In this document: piece by piece, positions 34,411 to 43,557 of the stretch
Layout: every line of letters begins with the position of its first letter
How positions within the stretch are numbered: the stretch's first letter is position 1
From: JAWMQL01 sp033283165
GTDB lineage: Bacteria > Pseudomonadota > Gammaproteobacteria > Pseudomonadales > Halieaceae
DNA: 64,000 nucleotides
Direction: 5' to 3'
Assembly: GCA_033283165.1 (NCBI GenBank)
Contig: JAWMQL010000001.1
Location: 868,001 to 932,000 of the forward strand
Translations under genes and position numbers: made by a program
The notes under the pieces: model-generated
Told to the model about the DNA's origin: nothing
The model's input: the letters and a program-made list of their open reading frames with translations, nothing else
Databases searched by the model: none

Positions 34411-35440
34411 CGGGCGGGTTCCCACGGGCATGTCGTCTGCGCCATTCACTGGGAGACAGGTCAGTCCACTGCCGAAAGGCGCGCCTGAAGGCGCCCGCAT
34501 CACTGAAGCCGAGAAGCGACGCGATATCGTTAACGGCCAGTTCCGGCTGGCCCAGCCAGCGGGTGGCGCTGTCTTGCAAACAGGACTCACGCAACTCACG
34601 AAAGGACGTGCCGGCACTGGCCAGGCGCCGGCGGAAGGTAGACAGCGGCAGCCCCAGCGCGGCGGCGAGGTCCTCCTGCCGCGGAACCCCGGAACGGAGC
34701 CGCAGCGAGGCGGCGATCATCGACACCACCTGCTCTGCCAGGGAACGACGCGTATCCTCGAATACCGCGCAGGGGAACACGCTGAAAAAATCGCCGAATT
34801 CCCCCGCGCTGCGCACCACGGGCAGTTGCAGGATTTCCACCGGGAAATCCATGGCGTAGCTTTCCCCGCCCGCCAGCACGGGAGCGTTGAACAACTTCAG
34901 GAACGGCAGCACATCGTCTCGCTCGACCGGTCCGATGCTGACCTGCAGCAACTGCAATTCCACACCCACCAGCCACTGAAACAACTGACGGAAGGCGAAC
35001 AGGCCGGTGATGTCCACCAGGCTGCTGGCGGTAGTTGGGTTGGAGCGCAGCGAATCGAGACGGAATGAGGCCAGACTCTGAGTGATGACAAGGTCAGCCT
35101 TGCCCGCGCGGGGCGTCAGCATGTCGCCGAAACGGATGCAGATGCGGATGGCCTCTTCCAGGGTCCGGGTCGACAGGGCGGCGCGACACATCAACTCGAC
35201 CTCGTCCCGGGCCATGGCGGGGTGCTCGTCCTGCTCCGCGCAGTGACCATCCAGCAGTTGTACCGCCTCCAGGTACCACAGGGTGAACGCCCTGATCGAG
35301 CCGGGTTCGGGGCCGGGAGTGGGCAGGTGGACCGAATTCAGTTCGCGCCGCAGCAGGTCTACCAGTGGACCGATGGCTGACATACGCTGCCCGGCTTGCG
35401 GCTCCACGGCGGCGCTCCCGACCTTGCTCATTTCGGGCAT
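34358..35440 (-). CDS. AraC-family transcriptional regulator (Arabinose_bd N-terminal type)
   Basis: About 360 aa. The N-terminal two thirds match the ligand-sensing domain of OruR/ArgR-like AraC proteins (LCRAALSTRTLEEAIRICIRFGDML). The C-terminal HTH has LAAALGLPLSTFRRRL and VNDIASLLGFSDAGAFRRAFRQWTDLSPSEWRR. Possible starts are ATG 35440, ATG 35431 or GTG 35449; none has a clear ribosome site. It is divergent from the Baeyer-Villiger monooxygenase and convergent with the SDR, so it is the obvious candidate activator of both flanking gene sets. The inducer is unknown. Confidence 0.87.
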   Translation of the reverse strand: MPEMSKVGSAAVEPQAGQRMSAIGPLVDLLRRELNSVHLPTPGPEPGSIRAFTLWYLEAVQLLDGHCAEQDEHPAMARDEVELMCRAALSTRTLEEAIRICIRFGDMLTPRAGKADLVITQSLASFRLDSLRSNPTTASSLVDITGLFAFRQLFQWLVGVELQLLQVSIGPVERDDVLPFLKLFNAPVLAGGESYAMDFPVEILQLPVVRSAGEFGDFFSVFPCAVFEDTRRSLAEQVVSMIAASLRLRSGVPRQEDLAAALGLPLSTFRRRLASAGTSFRELRESCLQDSATRWLGQPELAVNDIASLLGFSDAGAFRRAFRQWTDLSPSEWRRRHARGNPPVSYPPPTPRYPDAHRAE

Positions 35441-35449
35441 ACTACGCAC

Positions 35450-35557
35450 TTTTGATCATTATTGATACTACAAAATGACACTAATGTTATGTCGTTATCC
35501 GTCAGGGTTCTGTAATCTCTGTGCCACTTCAATCACAGGTTGCGAGGGATGACAGCG
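35450..35557. promoter_or_regulatory. Divergent AraC regulator / monooxygenase control region
   Basis: AT-rich 108 bp in a GC-rich setting, likely holding promoters for both genes and the regulator's binding site. GACACTAATGTTATGTC (near 35476-35492) is a short imperfect palindrome with AT core. I cannot assign a definite -10/-35 pair. Confidence 0.35.
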
Positions 35558-37027
35558 ATGGTCGAGAAAGATTTACGGGTGGTCGTGCTGGGCGCGGGGA
35601 TGTCGGGAATCCTGGCCGGCATCAAGCTGCAGGAAGCCGGCATCACGGACGTGACCATTTACGAGAAAGCCGACAATATCGGCGGCACCTGGCGTGAAAA
35701 TACCTATCCCGGACTGACCTGCGATACACCGTCGCATCACTATACCTATTCCTTTGAGCGCAATCCCGACTGGTCGCGTTACCTGCCTCCGGGACAGGAA
35801 ATCCAGGCCTACTTCGAGCAGGTGGCGGACAGGTACGGCATCTACCAGATACTCCGGTTCAATGAGGAGGCGGAGCTGGCTGAGTTTCGCGATGGCCGCT
35901 GGCGGCTGCGGTTCAAGAGTGGTCTCGAGGACAGTGCCGATATCCTGATTGCCGCCACCGGTGTACTGCACGTGCCCAGGTACCCTGATATCGAGGGGAT
36001 TGACCAGTTCCAGGGAGACATTTTCCACAGCTCGAAGTGGGACCACTCGGTGCCACTGGACGGTCAACGCATTGGTGTGGTGGGCAATGGCTCGACCGGC
36101 GTACAAATCGTCTCGGCGCTGGCCGACCGGGCGGCGAAACTGGTGCACTTCCAGCGCACGGCACAGTGGATCATGCCCATAGACAATTCGCCCTACACGG
36201 CGGAGCAGAGGGCGGCTTTCCACGACCCCGCCGTGCTCGAGGAGGCACTGGATATCGAGAACTTCAATAAGTCCGTGGATGCCTATACCCAGGCCATCGT
36301 GGATGAGTCGTCCGAGGGTGCGCAGTTTTTTTCTTCCGAGTGCCTGAAAAACCTGGAGGAAAATGTCCTCGACCCGGAGCTGCGGGAAAAGTTGCGCCCT
36401 GATCACAAGGCCCTCTGCTACCGGCTGGTGTGGTCGCCGGATTACTATCGCGCTATACAGGCGCCCACCGCATCACTGGTCACCGAGGGCATCGAGCGCA
36501 TCGAAGCCGGGGGTATCCGCACCCGCGACGGCGAACTGCACGAGCTGGATGTCATTGCCCTGGCGACAGGCTTCAAGTCGGATGCCTTTATGCGGCCCAT
36601 GGAAATTATCGGCCGCGGCGGCTTGAGCCTGAACGAGGTCTGGGCGGATAGTCCCAAGGCCTACCTGGCCGTGAGCGTGCCCGACTTTCCCAACTTTTTC
36701 ATGCTCAATGGTCCCAATGGGCCGGTGGGTAACTTCCCGCTGATCACTATCGCCGAGCACCAGTGGGACTATATCAGCCAGTTGATCGACAGGATCCGCT
36801 ACGGCGACGCCGACCAGATCGCCTGTACTGCCGCGGCGATGAGCCAATTCGAGACGGATCGCGGCATCGCGGCGAAAAAGACGGTGTGGTACACCGGGGG
36901 CTGTCACAGCTGGTACCTCAACGCGGAGGGCATACCGGCCAGTTGGCCGTGGACCTTCAACCATTTCGTCGAAAAGATGCGGGAGCCTGTCTGGCAGGAC
37001 TACGAGTGCCTGCGCACGGCCTGTTGA
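35558..37027 (+). CDS. Baeyer-Villiger type flavin monooxygenase
   Basis: 489 aa from the ATG at 35558, chosen because GAGGG lies nine bases upstream; in-frame TTG 35540 and ATG 35549 are less well placed. FAD motif GAGMSG and the following GGTWREN are present, and a second nucleotide motif is VVGNGSTGVQ. The BVMO fingerprint FxGxxxHxxxW is matched exactly by FQGDIFHSSKW. Such enzymes insert oxygen next to a ketone to give an ester or lactone. The SDRs nearby could make the ketone. No signal peptide. Confidence 0.9.
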   Translation: MVEKDLRVVVLGAGMSGILAGIKLQEAGITDVTIYEKADNIGGTWRENTYPGLTCDTPSHHYTYSFERNPDWSRYLPPGQEIQAYFEQVADRYGIYQILRFNEEAELAEFRDGRWRLRFKSGLEDSADILIAATGVLHVPRYPDIEGIDQFQGDIFHSSKWDHSVPLDGQRIGVVGNGSTGVQIVSALADRAAKLVHFQRTAQWIMPIDNSPYTAEQRAAFHDPAVLEEALDIENFNKSVDAYTQAIVDESSEGAQFFSSECLKNLEENVLDPELREKLRPDHKALCYRLVWSPDYYRAIQAPTASLVTEGIERIEAGGIRTRDGELHELDVIALATGFKSDAFMRPMEIIGRGGLSLNEVWADSPKAYLAVSVPDFPNFFMLNGPNGPVGNFPLITIAEHQWDYISQLIDRIRYGDADQIACTAAAMSQFETDRGIAAKKTVWYTGGCHSWYLNAEGIPASWPWTFNHFVEKMREPVWQDYECLRTAC

Positions 37028-37111
37028 CGCAGACATCCCGGGGGCCCTCTCGCTTTGGCAGGTGATTGGGAGTATCTTGCGGCCAGACAGGAACATCAGG
37101 GAAAGCCGGTC

Positions 37112-37918
37112 ATGACCGCCTCATGCGTCTCGACACAGACCGATGGTTTCATAACCGTCGTCACGCTCAACCAGCCCGAAAAACGCAACCCGATTTCAGA
37201 GCCGGACATGGTCGATGCGCTCGCAGCTGCGCTGCAAGCAGCCGACGCGGAGCCGGCGACCCGCGTGGTTATTCTCACCGGTGCCGGCCCGGCGTTTTCC
37301 TCCGGCGGTGACATCAGCCGGATGAAACCCGGTGGCGGTGGGATGCGCGGGCACACACCAGCAAAGACCCGGGCTAATTACAGGAGCGGCATCCAGCGCC
37401 TGCCACTGTTGATCGAAGCCATGGAAGTACCGCTGATAGCGGCGGTGAATGGGCCCGCCATCGGTGCAGGTTGTGACCTCGCCTGTATGTGTGACATCCG
37501 GATAGCGGCCGAGAGCGCCCGGTTCGCAGAGAGTTTCGTGAAGCTGGGGCTGGTACCGGGGGACGGGGGTGCGTGGCTGCTGCCCCGGATCGTGGGTTTC
37601 TCGCGGGCCACGGAGATGGCCCTGACGGGTGAGTTGATCGATGCCCACACCGCCCTGGAATATGGCCTGGTGTCCCGGGTAGTGCCGGATGCCGGTCTAC
37701 TGGACGCCGCCAGGGCTGTAGCGGACAGGATCGCAGCCAATCCCCCCCAGGCTGTGCGCATGACACGACGGCTGCTGCGGGAGGCGACCGGCAACAGCCT
37801 GGCCGGCACGCTGGAACTGTCGGCGGCGATGCAGTCCCTGGCCCATGAGACCGGCGATCACGAGGAAGCCGTGAGCGCGTTCCTGGAAAAGCGCCAGCCT
37901 GACTTCCGCGGCGATTGA
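37112..37918 (+). CDS. Crotonase-superfamily protein (enoyl-CoA hydratase/isomerase)
   Basis: 268 aa from the ATG at 37112 (CAGGGAAAG upstream). The oxyanion-hole motifs are SSGGDISRM and NGPAIGAGCDLA. The two hydratase glutamates are not both kept: the first is Asp122 and the second falls on Phe142. Asp122 and Asp151 (in VPGDGG) align with two of the three acids of dienoyl-CoA isomerase. An isomerase or other crotonase reaction is therefore at least as likely as hydration. It is 85 bp downstream of the monooxygenase and the last gene before serS. Confidence 0.84.
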   Translation: MTASCVSTQTDGFITVVTLNQPEKRNPISEPDMVDALAAALQAADAEPATRVVILTGAGPAFSSGGDISRMKPGGGGMRGHTPAKTRANYRSGIQRLPLLIEAMEVPLIAAVNGPAIGAGCDLACMCDIRIAAESARFAESFVKLGLVPGDGGAWLLPRIVGFSRATEMALTGELIDAHTALEYGLVSRVVPDAGLLDAARAVADRIAANPPQAVRMTRRLLREATGNSLAGTLELSAAMQSLAHETGDHEEAVSAFLEKRQPDFRGD

Positions 37919-37924
37919 GTCGCC

Positions 37925-37984
37925 CCCCGGGGACTCCATCATCCCGGGACTCCATCCCGGGGACTCCATCCCGGGGACGTCCAC
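37925..37984. repeat. Short GC-rich tandem repeat between crotonase gene and serS
   Basis: Four adjoining copies of CCCGGGGACTCCAT with small changes: 37925-37942 (with an extra CAT), 37943-37955, 37956-37969 and 37970-37984 (ending GACGTCCAC). The CCCGGGG parts are self-complementary, so several hairpins are possible. It lies at the junction of the accessory block and the serS operon. Confidence 0.8.
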
Positions 37985-38001
37985 AAGCCCCGCAAATACC
38001 G

Positions 38002-38007
38002 TACAAT
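38002..38007 (+). promoter_or_regulatory. Candidate -10 of serS
   Basis: TACAAT within CCGTACAATAGC lies 34 bp before the serS ATG. The correctly spaced upstream hexamer (GTCCAC) is not a good -35, partly because the tandem repeat ends there. No T-box or other riboswitch is visible. Confidence 0.35.
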
Positions 38008-38041
38008 AGCCCCCCTTTCAAACTAGCTGATTCGAGACAAG

Positions 38042-39340
38042 ATGTTAGATATCAAGGCGGTACGGCAGGATCCGCAGGCTGTCGCAGAAAAACTGGCCCG
38101 GCGCGGCTTCACCTTTGACATCGTGGGGTTTACTGCCCTGGATGCGGAGCGCAAGGAGGCTGACATGAGCAGCCAGGCGCTGCAGGCGGAGCGTAAGGCC
38201 GCCAGCAAGCAGATCGGCCAGCTGATCGGCCAGGGCATGAGCGTCGACGAGGCCAAGGCCCAGGTCAACGAGACCCTGGAAAAGATCGGGGCGCAGCTGA
38301 GCGCGGCGGAAGAGCGGGCGCGGGAGATCAACCGGCAGCTGGAGGACCTGCTGCTGGGCACACCCAACATCCCTGATGACGAGGTGCCCGAGGGCGCCTC
38401 GGAAGAACAGAACGTCGAATTGGAACGCTGGGGAGAGCCCACCCGGCTGGGGTTCCCCGCCCGTGATCACGTGGACCTCGGCGAGGGCCTGGGGCAGCTC
38501 GATGGCGAAACCGCCAGCAAGATTACCGGCAGCCGTTTTACCGTACTCTACGACGGTCTGGCGAGGCTTCACCGGGCGTTGATCCAGTTCATGCTCGACA
38601 CTCACACCAGTGAGCATGGTTACAGCGAAATCTACGTCCCTTACATCGTCAACAAGGACAGCCTGCGCGGCACCGGGCAACTGCCCAAGTTCGAGGAGGA
38701 CCTGTTCAAACTGCGTCACGATGCCGATTACTACCTGATTCCCACCGCCGAGGTGCCGGTAACCAATGTCGCCCGGGACCGCATTTTCGAGGACGCGGAA
38801 CTGGGGCAGGGCGGCCTGCGTTTCGCCTGCCATACCCCCTGTTTCCGCAGCGAGGCAGGCAGTTACGGCAAGGACACCCGCGGCATGATCCGCCAGCACC
38901 AGTTCGAGAAGGTGGAACTGGTCCAGCTGGTGCGCCCGGAACAGTCAGAGGCCGCCCTGGAGGCGCTGACCGGCCACGCGGAGATCATCCTGCAGAAATT
39001 ACAGTTGCCCTACCGCAAGATCATCCTCTGCGGCGGCGATCTCGGCTTCAGCGCCCGGCGCACCTATGACCTGGAGGTGTGGCTGCCGGCCCAGGAGACC
39101 TACCGCGAAATCTCCAGTTGCAGCAACTTCGGTGACTACCAGGCACGGCGCATGCAGGCGCGCTGGCGCAATCCCGCCACCGGCAAGCCGGAGCTGCTGC
39201 ATACCCTTAATGGTTCTGGCCTCGCGGTGGGCCGCACCCTGGTCGCCATCCTGGAGAACTACCAGCGCGAAGACGGCTCAGTGGCCATACCGGAGGCCCT
39301 GCACAGTTACATGGGCGGCCTGACCGTGCTCGGTGGCTGA
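38042..39340 (+). CDS. serS: Seryl-tRNA synthetase
   Basis: 432-aa class II synthetase. The N-terminal antiparallel coiled coil (about 30-105) that grips the tRNA-Ser variable arm is clear. Motif 2 is FRSEAGSYGKDTRGMIRQHQFEKVEL and motif 3 NGSGLAVGRTLVAILENYQ. It charges tRNA-Ser, and tRNA-Sec if present. The ATG has only a weak GAG upstream. cysG starts 2 bp after the stop, the Pseudomonas-like serS-cysG pairing. Confidence 0.96.
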   Translation: MLDIKAVRQDPQAVAEKLARRGFTFDIVGFTALDAERKEADMSSQALQAERKAASKQIGQLIGQGMSVDEAKAQVNETLEKIGAQLSAAEERAREINRQLEDLLLGTPNIPDDEVPEGASEEQNVELERWGEPTRLGFPARDHVDLGEGLGQLDGETASKITGSRFTVLYDGLARLHRALIQFMLDTHTSEHGYSEIYVPYIVNKDSLRGTGQLPKFEEDLFKLRHDADYYLIPTAEVPVTNVARDRIFEDAELGQGGLRFACHTPCFRSEAGSYGKDTRGMIRQHQFEKVELVQLVRPEQSEAALEALTGHAEIILQKLQLPYRKIILCGGDLGFSARRTYDLEVWLPAQETYREISSCSNFGDYQARRMQARWRNPATGKPELLHTLNGSGLAVGRTLVAILENYQREDGSVAIPEALHSYMGGLTVLGG

Positions 39341-39342
39341 CC

Positions 39343-40734
39343 GTGGACTACCTGCCGATCTGCCTCAAGCTGCAGGACCATCCCGCCCTGCTGGTCGGTG
39401 GCGGTCGGGTCGGTGGGCGCAAGGCGCGGCTGCTGCTGCGCGCCGGCGCGCGTCTCACTGTCGTCGCGCCCAGGCTCGGTGAGGAACTGGCCGCCCTGGC
39501 CGGGTCCGGCGCCATCGACTGGATCCAGACCGGTTACGACAGTGCGCACCTGCAGGGAGCGACCCTGGTGGTTGCCGCGACTCCCGACCGGGCACTGAAT
39601 CACCGTGTTTACCAGGACGCCACCGCGGCGGGTATCCCGGTCAACGTCGTGGACGATCCCGATTTATGCAGTTTCATCTTCCCCAGTATCGTCGACCGCA
39701 ACCCGGTGATCGTGGCGATCACCAGCAGCGGCAGGAGCCCGGTTCTGGCACGACAGTTGCGGCGCCGTATCGAGGCCATGACGCCCGCCGCCTATGGCCG
39801 CCTGGCGGACTTTGCAGGCCGGCTGCGGGATCGGGTCAGGAGCGTGCTCAGCAACGAAAGCAGTCGTCGCCTGTTCTGGGAGCAGGTGGTGGATGGCCGG
39901 GTCGGGGAACTGGTGCTGGCCGGCAATGAACGGCGCGCGGAAGAGGAACTGGAACGCCAGCTACAGGGCAGCGATGTCCTCGACCAGGGCGAGGTCTACC
40001 TGGTAGGCGCCGGCCCCGGCGACCCGGACCTGCTGACCTTCAAGGCCATGCGCCTGCTCCAGACGGCGGATGTCGTGTTGTATGACCGCCTGGTTGCGCC
40101 GGAGATTCTCGACAAGGCAAGACGCGATGCAGAACGGATCTATGTTGGCAAGCGACGCGCCGAGCACAGCCTGCCCCAGGAGGAAATCAACCAGCTGTTA
40201 TTGCGCCTGGCGCAGGAGGGCAAGCGGGTGGTGAGGCTGAAGGGGGGGGACCCGTTTATCTTCGGCCGCGGTGGCGAGGAGATCGAGTTACTGGCCCGGC
40301 ATCGGGTGCCATTCCAGGTCGTGCCGGGAATAACAGCTGCCAGCGGCGCGGCCTGCTACGCCGGCATCCCACTGACCCACCGCGATCACGCCCACTCAGT
40401 GCGTTTCGTGACCGGCCACCTGCGGGACGACACCCTGGACCTTGACTGGGACCAGTTTACCGACCCCCGAGAGACCCTGGTGTTTTACATGGGGCTGATG
40501 GGCCTGCCGAGCATCTGCCGGCAACTGCAGGCCCATGGGCGGGACCCGGGAACGCCCGTGGCGCTGGTGGAGCGGGCGACTACCAGTTCGCAGCGGGTGC
40601 TGACCGGCACCCTGGCGACCATGGAGTCTGTGGTGGAGCGCGAGCAACCCCGCGCCCCGACCCTGATTATCGTCGGCGCCGTGGTGGGTCTGCACCGCAG
40701 CCTGAGCTGGTTTGGTGAGGATAGCGCGCGCTAG
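39343..40734 (+). CDS. cysG: Siroheme synthase (multifunctional CysG)
   Basis: 463 aa with GTG start. The N-terminal half (about 1-210) is the NAD-dependent precorrin-2 dehydrogenase/ferrochelatase, with LVGGGRVGGRKARLLL and ITSSGRSPVLARQLR. The C-terminal half (about 215-463) is uroporphyrinogen-III C-methyltransferase, with VYLVGAGPGDPDLLTFKA, GDPFIFGRGGEE and YAGIPLTHRDHA. It converts uroporphyrinogen III to siroheme for sulfite and nitrite reductases. Its end overlaps the convergent prc gene by 4 bp. Confidence 0.96.
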   Translation: MDYLPICLKLQDHPALLVGGGRVGGRKARLLLRAGARLTVVAPRLGEELAALAGSGAIDWIQTGYDSAHLQGATLVVAATPDRALNHRVYQDATAAGIPVNVVDDPDLCSFIFPSIVDRNPVIVAITSSGRSPVLARQLRRRIEAMTPAAYGRLADFAGRLRDRVRSVLSNESSRRLFWEQVVDGRVGELVLAGNERRAEEELERQLQGSDVLDQGEVYLVGAGPGDPDLLTFKAMRLLQTADVVLYDRLVAPEILDKARRDAERIYVGKRRAEHSLPQEEINQLLLRLAQEGKRVVRLKGGDPFIFGRGGEEIELLARHRVPFQVVPGITAASGAACYAGIPLTHRDHAHSVRFVTGHLRDDTLDLDWDQFTDPRETLVFYMGLMGLPSICRQLQAHGRDPGTPVALVERATTSSQRVLTGTLATMESVVEREQPRAPTLIIVGAVVGLHRSLSWFGEDSAR

Positions 40735-42947
40735 TCGCTTTCCTTGCTGAGGCGCAGGGCGTAGGCCTGGCGCTTGAGTTCCAGGGCATCAACCAGCACG
40801 TTACCCGCCTCGGACAGCAGTACGTCGCTGTCTTCCGCGTCTTCACCGCCGTCCAGATCCGCGATCGGCGGTTGGTCCAGGGGATTATCGGCATTCGTGG
40901 TGGCATCCGCCGCCTCGTCTCCGTGTTCAGCGTCATTGGCGGCCTCCAGGTCTTCCCAGGCGGCCAGCGGCTCCTCACCCAGGGCTACACGACGGCGATT
41001 TTCGATCGCCAGGGCCTGGGCTTCCCGCTCCTTGCGTTGCGCGATACGGGTCTCCTCGTTAAGTGACACCAAGGTCACGTCACGCGCCTCGTCGGCCATG
41101 GCCACCTGATCCTGCAGGTACTGAAAGTCGGGGTTATGGTCGGAGCGGGCCACAAACAGCTCGTTGATCCGGGGCAGGATGGCGGTGTAATCCTCGTAGC
41201 GGCGGTGCCGAACCGGGTTGATCTGGTCCCAGTCCAGGGCGTGCTCGAGCGAGCTCTCGCCAATTTCCTCGTGGTCATACAGTGACGGGAAGATCACGTC
41301 GGGCACCACGCCGCGGTGCTGGGTGCTGTCGCCGGAGATGCGGTAAAACTTGCTCTCCGTCAGCTTCAGCTGACCCTCGGGCAGGGGAATCATGGTCTGA
41401 ACGGTGCCCTTGCCGAAGGAGCGGTCGCCAACGATCAGCCCGCGTTCGTAATCCTGGATGGCGCCGGCGAATATCTCCGAAGCCGAGGCGCTGAGGCGGT
41501 TGATCATGACCACCAGCGGCCCCTCGTAGTAGGCGCTGCGCAGTCGCTTGCCGTCCCGGTAGACGCGACGGGTGGAATGGCGTATCTGCACCGTGGGACC
41601 GTACTCGATGAACAGACCGGTGAGCTCATTGGCTTCCTGCAGGCTGCCGCCGCCATTGTTACGCAGGTCGACAATAAGACCGTCCACGCCTTCTTCCTGC
41701 AGTTCCTGCAGGAGCCGTTTCACATCGCGGGTGGTGCTCTTGTACTCCTTGTCACCACGGCGCATGGCGTCGAAGTCGATATAGAAAGCCGGTATATCGA
41801 TCACACCGATCTTCAGGGTCTCTTCGCCATTGGGCACTTCCAGTATCTGCTTGTGCGCAGACTGTTCTTCCAGTTTGACCTTGTTGCGCACGATAGTAAT
41901 CGTCTTGCGGACGTCAGTGGATTTGGCCGCGGCGGGGATTACCTGCAGGCGCACGGTCGAGTCCTTGGGACCGCGGATCAACTCGACCACCTCGTCGAGG
42001 CGCCAGCCGATGACATCTTCCAGGGGACCCTGTTCACCCTGGCCGACGGCCACGATGCGGTCGGCAGGGCGCAGCTCACCTTGTTTGTCGGCGGGCCCAG
42101 CGGGCACCAGTCGCGCCACCTTGGTGTATTCGTCCTCGTTCTGCAGGACGGCGCCTATGCCTTCCAGGGACAGGCTCATGTTGATATTGAAATTCTCGCT
42201 ACGGCGCGGTGAGAAGTAATTGGTATGGGGATCGTACAGGCTCGTCAGGGCATTGGCGTACAACTGGAACACGTCCTGGCTGTTGTACTGGTTTACCCGG
42301 TTCAACTGGTTGCTGTAGCGTTTGGCCAGGGTGGGAGCGATCTCCTCAAACGGCTTGTCCGCCAGTTTCAGGCTGAGCGCCTGGTTCTTCAGCCGCTTAC
42401 GCCAGCGTTCGTCCAGTTCCGCCGGCGTGGTCGCCCACTGGCGTTTTTCCAGGTCCAGGTCGTAACTCTCGTCAAGGGTGAAATCCATCGCGGCGACACG
42501 CTCCGGCATACTCTCGATCAGCTGTTCCAGCCGGGTTTTCATGCGCAGGTAGAAGCGGTTGAAAATGTCAAAACCGGGCTCCAGTCGGCCCTTGCGCAGC
42601 GCCTCGTCCTGGTGTGTGCGGTATTTTTCGAATTCGGCCAGGTCGCTGGCCAGGAAAAACATCTTGCCCGGGTCCAGGGATTCGATATAGCTGTCCAGGT
42701 GCTGGGAGGACAATTCATCGTTGTAGGTCAGCTTGGCGTAATGCCGCTCCTCCAACTGCTCGATCAGTTCAGCAATGGTCTCCTGCTGGGCCTCGGTGTA
42801 TTCGATGTCGCCGTTGTTGATGGCGGGCTTGGCCCAGCTCGAGCTGGCCAGCGAGCCCAACAGCAGCCCACTGAGCAGTATGGACAGTACCAGGCGGTGC
42901 GAAATCTGGCGGATCAGGTCAAATTTGGACAAAACAGGCTCACTCAC
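40731..42947 (-). CDS. prc: Carboxy-terminal processing protease (Prc/Tsp)
   Basis: 738-aa periplasmic S41 protease; GTG start. A signal peptide or N-terminal anchor (LVLSILLSGLLLGSLASSSWA) ends near residue 40. A helical domain precedes the PDZ (about 260-345), which is followed by the catalytic core. By alignment with E. coli Tsp the dyad and partner are Ser488 (in SASASE), Asp499 and Lys513 (in FGKGTVQT). The C-terminus is an acidic tail. It degrades periplasmic proteins with nonpolar C-termini, including SsrA-tagged ones and peptidoglycan hydrolases. Confidence 0.94.
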   Translation of the reverse strand: MSEPVLSKFDLIRQISHRLVLSILLSGLLLGSLASSSWAKPAINNGDIEYTEAQQETIAELIEQLEERHYAKLTYNDELSSQHLDSYIESLDPGKMFFLASDLAEFEKYRTHQDEALRKGRLEPGFDIFNRFYLRMKTRLEQLIESMPERVAAMDFTLDESYDLDLEKRQWATTPAELDERWRKRLKNQALSLKLADKPFEEIAPTLAKRYSNQLNRVNQYNSQDVFQLYANALTSLYDPHTNYFSPRRSENFNINMSLSLEGIGAVLQNEDEYTKVARLVPAGPADKQGELRPADRIVAVGQGEQGPLEDVIGWRLDEVVELIRGPKDSTVRLQVIPAAAKSTDVRKTITIVRNKVKLEEQSAHKQILEVPNGEETLKIGVIDIPAFYIDFDAMRRGDKEYKSTTRDVKRLLQELQEEGVDGLIVDLRNNGGGSLQEANELTGLFIEYGPTVQIRHSTRRVYRDGKRLRSAYYEGPLVVMINRLSASASEIFAGAIQDYERGLIVGDRSFGKGTVQTMIPLPEGQLKLTESKFYRISGDSTQHRGVVPDVIFPSLYDHEEIGESSLEHALDWDQINPVRHRRYEDYTAILPRINELFVARSDHNPDFQYLQDQVAMADEARDVTLVSLNEETRIAQRKEREAQALAIENRRRVALGEEPLAAWEDLEAANDAEHGDEAADATTNADNPLDQPPIADLDGGEDAEDSDVLLSEAGNVLVDALELKRQAYALRLSKESD

Positions 42948-42978
42948 TTACTTGCATGTGCGGTAATGGTTCAGTGTA

Positions 42979-42997
42979 ACCCGCTCTCGCGGCGGGT
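42979..42997. other. Small hairpin in the 118-bp gap before prc
   Basis: ACCCGC, a 7-base loop (TCTCGCG) and GCGGGT form a 6-bp stem between the DUF6702 gene end and prc. No T-run follows on either strand. It may mark the end of the leftward M1 peptidase-DUF6702 transcript or sit in the prc leader. Confidence 0.3.
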
Positions 42998-43065
42998 CAA
43001 TGCGGTGTTGCAGTGATATAGAGTCTCCCGGGCGCCGAAAGTTCGCTGCCTGTCGCGGGATGCCG

Positions 43066-43551
43066 CTACAGCGCCCGTGGCGCGTCACCGGCGTGAAACA
43101 GCAGGGTATCCCCCGGGCTGGTCCACAGGCGGCGCAGACGGTTGACTTGCCCCGCATTCAGGTCCTGCAGCAGGGTGAACTCCAGGCTGAAAGCCTGACC
43201 CCGCCGCGCGGCGACGGTAAAGTAAAGCCAGGTTTCCTGATAGTCTACTTCCAGCCCCAATAACGTCAGGGGCCGGGGCTCCCGGTCGGGGCCGCGCACC
43301 ACGAAATGTCGCTGCAGGTAGGACTGGACCAGGACCCGGGCGTCGGGGTCTCGGTCCAGCACGACCCTGCGCCCGGCCAGGTTGCCCAGCGCCGTTTCCA
43401 GCTCTTCGGGAACCACCTGCAGTGACACCTGCAGGGTGTCACCGTCGCTGCTCCAGGCCATCTCGGCGTAGGCCGAGTGATTGGGATGGGCCGGGGCAGG
43501 GAGGACCACCACGGCGAGCACCAGGGCCAGGACCAGAGGCAGGAGTTTCAT
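43066..43551 (-). CDS. DUF6702 family exported protein
   Basis: 161 aa with a signal peptide ending at APAHPNHSA. The mature part starts with a strand-rich block (HSAYAEMAWSSDGDTLQVSLQVVPEELETAL) and the later LGLEVDYQETWLYFTV, which match the family I know as DUF6702. These proteins occur beside M1 metallopeptidases in Bacteroidota and some gammaproteobacteria, and here the peptidase lies immediately upstream with 6 bp between them. It probably works in the periplasm with that peptidase; the role is unknown. Confidence 0.75.
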   Translation of the reverse strand: MKLLPLVLALVLAVVVLPAPAHPNHSAYAEMAWSSDGDTLQVSLQVVPEELETALGNLAGRRVVLDRDPDARVLVQSYLQRHFVVRGPDREPRPLTLLGLEVDYQETWLYFTVAARRGQAFSLEFTLLQDLNAGQVNRLRRLWTSPGDTLLFHAGDAPRAL

Positions 43552-43557
43552 GCTCCG

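Noticed and set aside
37925..37984. CRISPR array
   Set aside because: Units are 13-18 bp and directly adjoining with no spacers, and no cas genes are present.
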